This document shows, piece by piece, positions 16,313-24,744 of a DNA stretch of 64,000 nucleotides. Under the pieces are notes generated by a model, which was not told the origin of the DNA, did no database searches, and saw only the letters and a list, made by a program, of their open reading frames with translations. This stretch comes from Elusimicrobia bacterium GWB2_63_16 (lineage in GTDB: Bacteria; Elusimicrobiota; Elusimicrobia; Elusimicrobiales; UBA9959). Location of the stretch: assembly GCA_001799715.1 (NCBI GenBank), contig MGTZ01000030.1, positions 1-64,000 on the forward strand. The letters are read 5' to 3'. The translations under genes were made by a program, and so were the position numbers. Numbering within the stretch: position 1 is the first letter of the stretch; every line of letters begins with the position of its first letter.

Positions 16313-18451
16313 ATGCGCATACGCCTATTGCACAAATTTATAGCGGTGATGGCCCTCGTTTCGGTGCTGCCGATGGCCCTGCTCGGCCTGCGGCTGATAA
16401 GCCTTGGCCAGCTGGGGGTGCGCACCGCCATCATGGAGCTGAACCTCTCCAAGGCCGACAGGATAGCCGCGGACGTGAACGGCTACATCAGGAGCGCGGA
16501 CGGCGCGCTGCGCGCCGCTATCGCCGCGATGGGCCAGATGGACTGGGAGAACAAGCAGACCATGCTGACCGCGCTGCTGGAGACCCGGCCGGAGATCAGG
16601 CAGCTCTCGGCCCTCTCCAAGGACGGGGCCGAAGTGGTGAAGATCATCTCACCTTACGCCGGAGCCGGCGGCGAACTGCAGAAGTACGGGGCTACCCCGG
16701 GCTTCAAGGCCGCCAAGGGCGGCGCCAGACATCTTTCCATAGACGACGCCACGCGCGTAGCCGTATTTTATTATCCTTTCGGCAAGGACATGGTGCTGCG
16801 CGCCGAGGCCGACCTGCCCGCCTTCATCAATTCCATGGCGCTGCAGCGCGTAGGCGCCGAGGGCTTCCCCGTCATCCTGGACGCAGCCGGCAAACCGATA
16901 GGCTGGCCCGGCGACCTGACGCAGGAGAAGGCCTCCGCGGCCGCCGCGTGGGAGATCTCGGCCAACGCGGTCAAATCCCTTTCCTCCGGCTCCTCCGAGT
17001 TCACCGACGCCGAAGGCCGCGAGATGCTGGGCGCCTACTCGCCCATCACGGAACTGGGCGGCGCCGTCGTGGTCAGCCAGCCGAGCGAAGAGGCTTACTC
17101 CTACGCGATGTTCATGCGCCGGCAGGCCGTCTACGCCGTGCTCGTCTTCCTGCTGCTGGCCGCCGCGGCCGGCTGGTTCATGAGCAGCAGCCTTTCCCGG
17201 CCCATCACCGAGCTCACCCGCGCGGCCGAATTCGTGGCCAACGGGGATTTTTCGCGCAAGGCCGAGGTGCACACCTCCGACGAGCTGCGCGACCTGGCCG
17301 AGACCTTCAACACGATGACCGCGAAACTGAAGGACTACTCGGACATCCAGGTGGACCGCATCATCCGCGAGCAGAAGAACACCGAGGCCATCCTGTTCTC
17401 CACCGAGGACGGCATCATGATGACGGACATGGCCGGCCGCGTGCAGGTGGCCAACCGCAAGGCCCGCTCCGTGCTGGGCATAGCCCAGGACGCCCCGGTG
17501 GAGGGCAAACTGCTGGAGGAACTGATAGCGTCCGGGGGCCTCCGCGAGGCCGTGCTGGACGTGTTCGGCAGCGAGCAGGAGAAATATTTCAGGGAGATAG
17601 AACTCTCGCAGGAGACCTCCACCCGCTTCTTCAAGTGTTTCGCGGCGCCCATCGTGGCGCCCGGCAAGGCGGAGGCGCTCGGCCGCCTGATAGGCTTCTA
17701 CGACATCACCCTCGACAAGGAACTGGCCCGCATCAAGGACGAGTTCCTTCATTCCATCACGCACGACCTGCGCAACCCGATGGGCGCCATCAAGGGCTTC
17801 GTCGAGTTCATGCTCAAGGAGATCCCCGGCCCCGTCAACGAGGCCCAGAAGAAGATGCTGGTTTCCATAGACCGCGCCGCCTTCCGGCTGCTCGGCATGA
17901 TCAACAATATCCTGGATTCCGCCAAGATGGAGGCCGGCAAGATGGAGATCAGCCTGGCGCCCGTCAACCTGCGCGACGTGGCCTCCAGGGTGAACTCGCT
18001 GCTGGAGCCGCTGGGCCAGCGCAAGCACATCAAGTTCGAACTGGAAGGCGCGGAGACCGTGGTGGTCAACGGCGACGCCGGCCTGATCGAGCGCATGTTC
18101 ACCAACCTCATCGGCAACTCCATCAAGTTCACGCCCGAGAACGGCACCATCACCACCGGCCTGTCCGACGACGGCGACCACATCACCGCCTGGGTGCGCG
18201 ACACCGGCGACGGCATTCCGCCGGAGTACCTCGACAAGGTCTTCGAGAAGTTCGAGCAGGTGAAAGGCCAGAAGGCCGGCGGTACCGGCCTGGGCCTGAC
18301 CATCTGCAAGTTCGTGGCCTCCGCCCACCTCGGCAGGATCTGGGCCGAATCCGAGCCCGGCCAGGGTGCCAAGTTCCTTTTCTCCTTCCCGAAGGGTCTG
18401 GCCAAGGACGAGGGCGGGAAGGTGATAGTCAACCCGGGGGGGACGGTATGA
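16313..18451 (+). CDS. Membrane sensor histidine kinase (Cache-like sensor, HAMP, PAS, HisKA, HATPase)
   Basis: 712 residues. TM1 is at ~7-28 and TM2 at ~262-283, enclosing a periplasmic sensor domain of about 230 residues (double-Cache-like by size and position, inference). HAMP follows TM2 (SRPITELTRAAEFVANGDF), then PAS (~350-460), and HisKA with the phospho-acceptor His in HSITHDLRNPMGAIKGF. HATPase motifs are NLIGNSIKFTPENG, VRDTGDGIPPEYLDKVF and GGTGLGLTICK. No response regulator is adjacent. The stop overlaps the ATG of a LysM/FecR gene (ATGA), so the kinase is translated together with two secreted proteins. Confidence 0.93.
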   Translation: MRIRLLHKFIAVMALVSVLPMALLGLRLISLGQLGVRTAIMELNLSKADRIAADVNGYIRSADGALRAAIAAMGQMDWENKQTMLTALLETRPEIRQLSALSKDGAEVVKIISPYAGAGGELQKYGATPGFKAAKGGARHLSIDDATRVAVFYYPFGKDMVLRAEADLPAFINSMALQRVGAEGFPVILDAAGKPIGWPGDLTQEKASAAAAWEISANAVKSLSSGSSEFTDAEGREMLGAYSPITELGGAVVVSQPSEEAYSYAMFMRRQAVYAVLVFLLLAAAAGWFMSSSLSRPITELTRAAEFVANGDFSRKAEVHTSDELRDLAETFNTMTAKLKDYSDIQVDRIIREQKNTEAILFSTEDGIMMTDMAGRVQVANRKARSVLGIAQDAPVEGKLLEELIASGGLREAVLDVFGSEQEKYFREIELSQETSTRFFKCFAAPIVAPGKAEALGRLIGFYDITLDKELARIKDEFLHSITHDLRNPMGAIKGFVEFMLKEIPGPVNEAQKKMLVSIDRAAFRLLGMINNILDSAKMEAGKMEISLAPVNLRDVASRVNSLLEPLGQRKHIKFELEGAETVVVNGDAGLIERMFTNLIGNSIKFTPENGTITTGLSDDGDHITAWVRDTGDGIPPEYLDKVFEKFEQVKGQKAGGTGLGLTICKFVASAHLGRIWAESEPGQGAKFLFSFPKGLAKDEGGKVIVNPGGTV

Positions 18452-19596
18452 AAAGACTGATATTGGGCCTGCTGGCCCTGCTGGGCCCGGCTTACGCCGG
18501 CGCCGCCGAAGAGCTGCAGACGATAATCGTGAAGCCCGGAGACACGCTCTGGAGCATCTCCAATACCTACCTCAAGGACCCGAAGCGCTGGAACGAGCTG
18601 CTCAAGCACAACCGCCTGCCCTCCTCGGACCCGTCCATCGCGCTGCCCGGCATGGCGCTCAAAGTGCCCGTCAGCCTGCTCAAGGAGCAGTACCGCGCGG
18701 CCAAGCTGGTCTATTTTCTCAACGAGGTGCTGCTGCGCCCCAGCGGCGTCTCCGACTGGAAGGGCGTCAGCGCCAGCATGGACCTGTTCAAAGCCGACAC
18801 GCTGCGCACCCGGGCCGGCGCCAGGGCCGACGTGAAGTTCTACACCGGCGAGATCCTCAACCTCTACCCCAACTCCATCGCGGTGCTGCGCCCGCCCGGC
18901 GACAAGGATACCGACGTGAGGCTGATGGCCGGAGAAATGCGCGGCCTGCGCTCGCGCGTCGTTACGGCCTCGGCCCGCATCACGCCCAAGACCAAGGACA
19001 CCGAGTTCGGCGCCAAGATCAAGGACGACCTGACCACGCTCGTGCAGGTGTACAAGGGTAAGGCCGACGTAGAGGCCGGCGGCAAGACCGTAGAGGTCCC
19101 GGAGGGCTTCGCCTCCGAGGTCCGGATGGACATGCCGCCCTCCAACCCGGTCAAGCTGCCCAAGCTGCCCGATTTCGACGCCACCCGCACCCAGCTGGCC
19201 TCCGGCGGCAAGACCCCGCAGCTCACTACCAGCGGCGGCGTGGTCTCGCTGAACATGGGCAAGCCGGTCAGGCAGCCCGCCGGCGCCGACCTGCCCAAGG
19301 CCGATCCCGGCGGGGCCAAGGTGCCCGATCTCAACGACAAAGCGCTCGACGCGGCCGAGATCGTCAAACTGATCTCGGTGGGCAACCCGGTGCAGAGCTA
19401 TCACCTGCAGGTCTCGCGCGACCAGACCTTCGCCACTACCGTGCACGACAAGAACTACGACTCCTTCGAGGACATCAACCTCAACGACCTCCTCCCGCCT
19501 GGCAACTACTACATGCGCGTGGCTCTCATCGACCTGCTGGGCTTCGAGGGCAAGTTCAGCGCGCCCCGCCCCGTCAAGGTTGGCGGCCCGAGGTAA
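18448..19596 (+). CDS. Secreted LysM-FecR domain protein
   Basis: 382 residues with a signal peptide (MKRLILGLLALLGPAYAGA). A LysM peptidoglycan-binding domain follows (IIVKPGDTLWSISNTYLKDPKRW, residues ~27-72). Next is a FecR-type domain (~105-215: DTLRTRAGARADVKFYTGEILNLYPNS, VQVYKGKADVEAGGKTVEVPEGF). The C-terminal domain (~310-380) has a fibronectin-like look (YHLQVSRDQTF, LPPGNYYMRVALID). Such proteins are envelope-anchored scaffolds. The start ATG overlaps the kinase stop, and the TPR gene follows after 15 bases. The ORF track hides this start inside a longer false frame beginning at 16948. Confidence 0.88.
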   Translation: MKRLILGLLALLGPAYAGAAEELQTIIVKPGDTLWSISNTYLKDPKRWNELLKHNRLPSSDPSIALPGMALKVPVSLLKEQYRAAKLVYFLNEVLLRPSGVSDWKGVSASMDLFKADTLRTRAGARADVKFYTGEILNLYPNSIAVLRPPGDKDTDVRLMAGEMRGLRSRVVTASARITPKTKDTEFGAKIKDDLTTLVQVYKGKADVEAGGKTVEVPEGFASEVRMDMPPSNPVKLPKLPDFDATRTQLASGGKTPQLTTSGGVVSLNMGKPVRQPAGADLPKADPGGAKVPDLNDKALDAAEIVKLISVGNPVQSYHLQVSRDQTFATTVHDKNYDSFEDINLNDLLPPGNYYMRVALIDLLGFEGKFSAPRPVKVGGPR

Positions 19597-19611
19597 GCCT
19601 CCCGTCCGCCG

Positions 19612-21216
19612 ATGAGACTCAGACCGAGCACCGCCGCCGTCCTGGCCGCCTGCCTGCTGCAGGCCGCCCCGGCGGCCTGCGTCCCCGCGCCGGCGGGATC
19701 GCGCACCGTCTGGGACCGCATCATGGAGGACCAGAGCGCGATCAACCTGAAGCGCGGCTACGCGCTGATGGAGGAGCAGAAATATCCCGCCGCCGCCGAC
19801 GAGTTCTTCCGGGCGGCGCAGAAGAGCCCCGGCAGCGCCTGGCCGCGCCTGCTCTACGGCTCGGCGCTGTACTGGCTGGGCGAGCCGGCCAAGGCCCTCG
19901 ACGAGTTCGAGGAGGCGCTGCGCCTGGACCCGAAGAACCCGATGGGTCACCAGCTGCGCGGCATCGTGCGGGCCCGCGCCGGCGATTACGCCGCGGCGCT
20001 GGAGGATTTCCTCGCGGCCGAGCGCCTCGACCCGTCCCGCCCCGACGTCAAGATGAACGCGGGCTCCGTCTACCAGGCCCTCGGCAACCGCGGCAAGGCC
20101 CTGGACTATTTCAGGGGCGCCGTGCAGGCCGATCCCTCCAACCCGCTCTACCGCTACCAGCTGGGCCTCTTCTACTCGCGCTCCGGCCGCTACCCCGAGG
20201 CCGCCGCGCAGCTGGAGAAGGCGGTCTCGCTGTTCCCCGGCTATGAGGACGCCGTGCTGGAACTGGCCGTGCTGCGGGAGCGCGACGGGCAGCTCCCGGC
20301 CGCCATAAAGCTTTACCGCCGCGCGCTGGCGATCAAGCCGCGCGACTCCGTGGCCAGGTTCCGCCTGGCCTGGGCGCTGCGCAAGGCGGGCCGCCCCGGA
20401 GAGGCGCTGGCGGCGCTCGACGGCGCCTTCCTGCTGGCCCCGGTCAACGAGGAGGGCGGCATCTCCATGGCGCTCGCCTACGCCGGGCAGCCCGCCGGCG
20501 CCGGCGAGGACCCGGCTAAGGGGCCGGTCTACGGCGCGCTGTCCAAGTTGCCGCCGGACCAGGAGGCGCGCGTGGTCATAGAACTGCTCGAGACCCCCAA
20601 GGCGGTGCTGGCCGAGGCGCCGCGCGGGGAGAAGATGGCCGGCCGCCTGCAGTCCGCCTTCAGGAAGCCCAGGGTGGGTTATACCAAACGCGAATATTTC
20701 CTGGCGGCCGGCTCAGCCGAAGAGCGGCTCAAGCGGGCGGCCGCCATCGCCGCCGAGGCAGACGCCCTGCTCAAGGGGGTTTCCCCGGACAGCGATGCCC
20801 GCGTTAATTTCAACATAGAGACCTCCGCCCCGGCAGCCGGCGGCAAGGAAGGCGCGGGGGGTAAGAATAAGGCCCTCTACAAGCCGCGCGACGTGGGCAA
20901 CGATATGGGGTTGTGGGTGATGGGCGATAACTGGCTCGACAACGCGGCCGAGGCGCTCGAAGAGATGGAAGCCTCTCCCGCCGCCGACGCCGGCGCCCGG
21001 CTCCTCAGGGGCCTCGGCCACCTGCTCCTAGGCGAGCCCGACGCCGCCCTGGAGCAGTTCTCGGGCGGGGGTGCGCAGGCGGCGCTAGGGCGCGCCGCCG
21101 CCTGGGTGGAAGCCGGCTCCGAGGCCAAGGCGCTGGCCGAATGCCGCGAGGCGCTGCGCCTGGACCCGGACAATTCCGACGCGCTGGCCAATAAGGCCTG
21201 GCTGGAGGCCAAATGA
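19612..21216 (+). CDS. Secreted TPR protein
   Basis: 534 residues with an N-terminal signal sequence; AAPAAC could be a weak lipobox but the peptide is atypical. TPR repeats run from ~45 to ~280 (LLYGSALYWLGEPAKALDEFEEAL, RYQLGLFYSRSGRYPEAAAQLEKAV) and again near the C-terminus (AKALAECREALRLDPDNSDALAN). The middle part is less regular. Third gene of the kinase-LysM/FecR-TPR operon. Its stop overlaps the start of the THEP1-like gene (ATGA), so the operon probably continues into murC and rsmA. Confidence 0.82.
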   Translation: MRLRPSTAAVLAACLLQAAPAACVPAPAGSRTVWDRIMEDQSAINLKRGYALMEEQKYPAAADEFFRAAQKSPGSAWPRLLYGSALYWLGEPAKALDEFEEALRLDPKNPMGHQLRGIVRARAGDYAAALEDFLAAERLDPSRPDVKMNAGSVYQALGNRGKALDYFRGAVQADPSNPLYRYQLGLFYSRSGRYPEAAAQLEKAVSLFPGYEDAVLELAVLRERDGQLPAAIKLYRRALAIKPRDSVARFRLAWALRKAGRPGEALAALDGAFLLAPVNEEGGISMALAYAGQPAGAGEDPAKGPVYGALSKLPPDQEARVVIELLETPKAVLAEAPRGEKMAGRLQSAFRKPRVGYTKREYFLAAGSAEERLKRAAAIAAEADALLKGVSPDSDARVNFNIETSAPAAGGKEGAGGKNKALYKPRDVGNDMGLWVMGDNWLDNAAEALEEMEASPAADAGARLLRGLGHLLLGEPDAALEQFSGGGAQAALGRAAAWVEAGSEAKALAECREALRLDPDNSDALANKAWLEAK

Positions 21217-21776
21217 GGCCCGGCCCCGCGCTGCTGGCCGCGCCGCGGCTGTCCTTCGCTTTTTCCGACTACGCCCTCAAGGAACGCCTGTGCGCGCGCC
21301 TCTGCGCCTCGCACGGCCGCTGGCTGGGCGGCTATCGCACGCTGGAACTGCGCCCCGGCGGCAAGCGGGCCGGTTTCGAGGTGGAGGCGCTCGGCGGCGG
21401 CCGCGCCGTGCTGGCCTCGCGCGAGATCGTCTCGCCCGTCTCTTTCAATAAGTACGCGCTGGACCTTGCCGCGCTGGAGGGCACGGCCCTGCCCGCGCTG
21501 GAGGCGGCGGCCGCGGCCGGCAAGGTGCTGCTCTTCGACGAGCTGGGCCCGATGGCCATGCGTTCGGCGCCCTTCAGCTCGCGCGCGGTGGAGCTGCTGT
21601 TCTCGGGCTCGCCGTGCCTGGTCTTCTTCCGGCGGGGGGCGGAGGTCTTCGAGGAAGCCTTTGAGCGCGGCGGCGATACTGTTATAATTGAGCTCAACGA
21701 GGCCGGCTGGGCGGAGGCCGTGGCGGCCGCGGAGGCCTGGCTGGACGCGAAAGTGCGGCTGATGGGGAACATATGA
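21213..21776 (+). CDS. THEP1-type nucleotide-triphosphatase-like protein lacking a P-loop
   Basis: 187 residues. Central and C-terminal parts match the THEP1/NTPase family: GGKRAGFEVEALGGGRAVLASREIV, FNKYALDLAALEGTALPAL and a Walker-B-like KVLLFDELGPMAMRS. The family normally opens with a GxPGxGKTT Walker A loop. Here the N-terminus is MRPGPALLAAPRLSFAFSDYALKERL, with no P-loop in this frame. ATP/GTP hydrolysis is therefore doubtful. It overlaps the upstream TPR stop and the downstream murC start by ATGA. The family call is from memory of the motifs. Confidence 0.7.
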   Translation: MRPGPALLAAPRLSFAFSDYALKERLCARLCASHGRWLGGYRTLELRPGGKRAGFEVEALGGGRAVLASREIVSPVSFNKYALDLAALEGTALPALEAAAAAGKVLLFDELGPMAMRSAPFSSRAVELLFSGSPCLVFFRRGAEVFEEAFERGGDTVIIELNEAGWAEAVAAAEAWLDAKVRLMGNI

Positions 21777-23179
21777 AAATGAATTACACCGAAGAACTGG
21801 ACCTTTCGCGCGTCGGGACGGCGCATTTCATAGGCATCGGCGGCATAGGCATGAGCGGCATCGCCCGCCTGATGCTGGGCCTCGGCTACAAGGTCACCGG
21901 CTCCGACGCCAGGGCCTCCGAGATCACCAAGGCGCTGCAGCGCGAGGGCGCCAGGTTCACCGAGGGCCACTCCGCCGCCGCGCTGGGCAGCCCCGACGTG
22001 GTGGTGGTCAGCTCGGCGGTAAAACCCGACAACCCGGAGCTGGCCGCCGCCTTCCGGCGCGGCCTGCCGGTGGCGCGCCGCGCGCTCATGCTCTCGAGCC
22101 TGGCCCGCCTCAAGAAGACCGTCACCATCGCCGGCACGCACGGCAAGACCACCACCACCACGATGACCGCCGCGGCCCTCGAGGCCGCCGGCGCCGACGC
22201 CACCGCCGTGGTGGGCGGCATCATCAAGGGCGCCGGCTCCAACATCAAGCTGGGCGGGGGACAGTACCTGGTGGCCGAGGCCGACGAGTCGGACGGCTCC
22301 TTCCTCTACTTCTCGCCGCTGGTCACCTGCGTCACCAATATCGATTCCGACCACCTCGACCATTACGGCAGCATGGCCGCGCTGAAAGAGGCCTTTGTGC
22401 GGCATATCAACAAGGTACCTTTCTACGGCCTCGCCGCGCTCTGCTCCGACGACCCCGTTATCCGCGAGATCCTGCCGCTCGTCAAGACGCCGACGGTGAC
22501 CTGCGGCACCGGCCGGGACGCCGACTGGCAGGCCCGCGACGTGAAATTCTCAGCCGAAGGGACGACCTATAAAGCATATTTTCGCGGCCGCCCCAAAGGG
22601 CCGATCAGGCTGCGCTGCGGCGGCGCGCATAATGTGCGCAACTCGCTGCTGGCGCTGGCCGCGGGCTCGTACCTCGGCTTCGGGTTCGACCGCCTCGCGG
22701 CCGGCCTCTGGAACTTCGCCGGCGTCAAGCGCCGCATGGACCGGCTGGGCTCGGCCGGCGGCGTGGACTTCTTCGACGACTACGGGCACCACCCGACCGA
22801 GATCCGCGCCACGCTGGAAGCCGCGCGCGGGCTGTTCCCCGGCCGCCGCCTCGTAACGCTGTTCCAGCCGCACCGCTACAGCCGCACCTCGCTGCTCTAC
22901 AGGGAGTTCGGCCGCGCCTTCGGCCGGGCCGACCGCGTGTACGTGGCCCCTGTCTACGCCGCCGGCGAAAAGCCGCTGCCCGGCGTGGATTCCGGCCTGA
23001 TCCTGCGCGCGCTGCTGCGCAACGGCGCGCCGGCCTCCGCTTTCGGCGGCGTGCTGGAGACCCTCAAGGAACTGCGCCCCGGGGACGTCTTCCTGACGCT
23101 CGGCGCCGGCGACGTGTGGAAGCTCGGCGAGGAGATCAAGCTTAAGACCGGGATGCTGGCGCAGTCGTTCCAGCGCTAA
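21773..23179 (+). CDS. murC: UDP-N-acetylmuramate--L-alanine ligase MurC
   Basis: Adds L-Ala to UDP-MurNAc in cytoplasmic peptidoglycan precursor synthesis. 468 residues, normal. The Rossmann motif HFIGIGGIGMSGIARLM lies at the N-terminus. The ATP-binding loop is TIAGTHGKTTTTTMTAAAL. Also seen are LVAEADESDGSFLYFSP, NIDSDHLDHYGSM, FFDDYGHHPTEIRATLEAAR and LFQPHRYSRTSLLY. The ATG overlaps the preceding stop. It stands outside a classical dcw cluster; no other mur genes are in the window. Confidence 0.97.
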   Translation: MKMNYTEELDLSRVGTAHFIGIGGIGMSGIARLMLGLGYKVTGSDARASEITKALQREGARFTEGHSAAALGSPDVVVVSSAVKPDNPELAAAFRRGLPVARRALMLSSLARLKKTVTIAGTHGKTTTTTMTAAALEAAGADATAVVGGIIKGAGSNIKLGGGQYLVAEADESDGSFLYFSPLVTCVTNIDSDHLDHYGSMAALKEAFVRHINKVPFYGLAALCSDDPVIREILPLVKTPTVTCGTGRDADWQARDVKFSAEGTTYKAYFRGRPKGPIRLRCGGAHNVRNSLLALAAGSYLGFGFDRLAAGLWNFAGVKRRMDRLGSAGGVDFFDDYGHHPTEIRATLEAARGLFPGRRLVTLFQPHRYSRTSLLYREFGRAFGRADRVYVAPVYAAGEKPLPGVDSGLILRALLRNGAPASAFGGVLETLKELRPGDVFLTLGAGDVWKLGEEIKLKTGMLAQSFQR

Positions 23180-23188
23180 ACGGACCAA

Positions 23189-23953
23189 ATGCCAAAATAC
23201 AGCCAGGTTTTTCTGAAGGACGCGGCCATCTGCGCCGCCATAGCCGGCGCGCTCGACGAGGAATCTTTCGATTCCGTCACCGAGATCGGCCCCGGCGGCG
23301 GCGCGCTCACCGAGTTCCTGTATCCAAAATATCCGCGCATGCGGGCCGTGGAGATAGACAAGACCCTGCTGCCGGCGCTGCGCGCGCGGTTCCCGGGGCT
23401 GGAGATCGTAAACACGGATTTCCTGCAGGCCGACCTGGCCCAGGTGGCCGGTCCCGGCCGCGCCGCCTTCATCGGCAACCTGCCCTACGAGTGCTCCACC
23501 GCCATCCTCGAGCGGACCCTGCTCTACCCCGGCACCGCCGCCGCGGTCTTCATGTTCCAGAAGGAGGTGGCGCGCCGCATTACCGCCGCGCCCGGAGACA
23601 GCGATTACGGTTACCTGTCGCTGCTGTCCGCCTCTCGCGCCTCGGCCGAACTGCTGATGGACATCGGCGCGGCCAGCTTCAGCCCGGTCCCCGCCGTGGA
23701 TTCCTCCGTGCTGCGTTTCCGGCCCCGGACATATTTCGCCGACCCGGAGCGGGAGGCCGCTTTCCGCGCGCTGATCCGCAAGGCCTTCAGCCACCGGCGC
23801 AAGACGCTCATCAACTCGCTGTCGCTGTGCGGCGTCGAGAAGGCCGTCTCCGCCGGAGCCGTGGCCGCGCTGGGCCTCAAGCCTACCGCGCGGCCGCAGG
23901 AACTCTCGCTGGACCAATACGCCTCCCTGGCCGCCGCCCTCGCCGCGAAATGA
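23189..23953 (+). CDS. rsmA: 16S rRNA (A1518/A1519-N6) dimethyltransferase RsmA/KsgA
   Basis: Dimethylates two adjacent adenines in the 3' hairpin of 16S rRNA late in 30S assembly. 254 residues, near the family's 260-270. Motifs are SQVFLKD, the SAM-binding EIGPGGGALTEFL, the acidic AVEIDKTLLPAL, the catalytic IGNLPYECSTAIL and SASFSPVPAVDSSVLRF-like sequence. The C-terminus FSHRRKTLINSL is typical. It starts 9 bases after murC and its stop overlaps the glycosyltransferase start. Confidence 0.96.
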   Translation: MPKYSQVFLKDAAICAAIAGALDEESFDSVTEIGPGGGALTEFLYPKYPRMRAVEIDKTLLPALRARFPGLEIVNTDFLQADLAQVAGPGRAAFIGNLPYECSTAILERTLLYPGTAAAVFMFQKEVARRITAAPGDSDYGYLSLLSASRASAELLMDIGAASFSPVPAVDSSVLRFRPRTYFADPEREAAFRALIRKAFSHRRKTLINSLSLCGVEKAVSAGAVAALGLKPTARPQELSLDQYASLAAALAAK

Positions 23954-24678
23954 AGAAGATCATCGTCCTGCCGGCCTATAACGCCGTTAAAACCCTGGAG
24001 GCCACCGTGGCCGCCCTGCCGGCCGGGACCTTCGACGAGATCATCCTGGTGGACGACTGCTCCTCGGACGGCACCTACGAGCTGGCCCTGCGCCTGGGCC
24101 TGACGGCCCGCCGGCACCCACGCAACCTGGGTTACGGGGCCAACCAGAAGACCTGCTACGCGCTGGCGCTGGAGCGCGGCGCGGACATCGTGGCGATGCT
24201 GCATCCCGACTACCAGTACGATCCCCGCGTGATCCCGTTCATGACGGGCATCATAGAGGACGGCATCTGCGACATCGTGCTGGGCAACCGCATCCGCACC
24301 CGGGCCGAGGCCCTGGCGGGGGGGATGCCGGTCTATAAATACGCCGGCAACCGGCTGCTGACCATGGCGGAGAACCTGGCCGCCGGGCAGAACCTGGGCG
24401 AGTGGCACAGCGGCCTGCGCGCCTACTCCCGGGCCGCGCTGGAGCGCATCGCCTGGGCCGGCAACGACGACGGCTTTTCCTTCGACTCCCAACTGCTCTT
24501 CCAGGCCGCCTTCAAGGGTCTGCGCATAGGGGATATCCCAGTGCCGGCCAAATATTTCGGCGACGCCTCGTCCATCTCTTTCGCGGCCAGCGTGCGCTAC
24601 GGCCTGGGCACGCTGCTCGCCGCCGCGGAATTCCTGCTAAACCGCTCCGGCCTGCTGCGCACCGCCCGGTACCGATAA
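23950..24678 (+). CDS. Family-2 glycosyltransferase (dolichol-phosphate-mannose-synthase-like)
   Basis: 242 residues. The GT-A fold is shown by IIVLPAYNAVKTLEATV, the nucleotide-binding VDDCSSDGTYELA, LGYGANQKTCYALA and a DxD-like AMLHPDYQYDP. Near the C-terminus FSFDSQLLFQAAFKG resembles acceptor-side motifs of DPM1-type enzymes. There are no membrane helices, so it is probably a cytoplasmic or peripheral enzyme using a nucleotide sugar and a lipid phosphate or glycan acceptor; the acceptor is unknown. The ORF track extends it falsely to 23491. The ATG overlaps the rsmA stop (ATGA), making it the last gene of the operon. Confidence 0.88.
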   Translation: MKKIIVLPAYNAVKTLEATVAALPAGTFDEIILVDDCSSDGTYELALRLGLTARRHPRNLGYGANQKTCYALALERGADIVAMLHPDYQYDPRVIPFMTGIIEDGICDIVLGNRIRTRAEALAGGMPVYKYAGNRLLTMAENLAAGQNLGEWHSGLRAYSRAALERIAWAGNDDGFSFDSQLLFQAAFKGLRIGDIPVPAKYFGDASSISFAASVRYGLGTLLAAAEFLLNRSGLLRTARYR

Positions 24679-24744
24679 TTATAAAAATTGTATAATAGGG
24701 ACCCCGGCCTGGACCGGGACTAACCTGTTTACCGGGGTGGACAT

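Noticed and set aside
16948-18447. Plus-strand ORF preceding the LysM-FecR protein
   Set aside because: Out-of-frame shadow of the histidine kinase joined by chance to the LysM-FecR frame.
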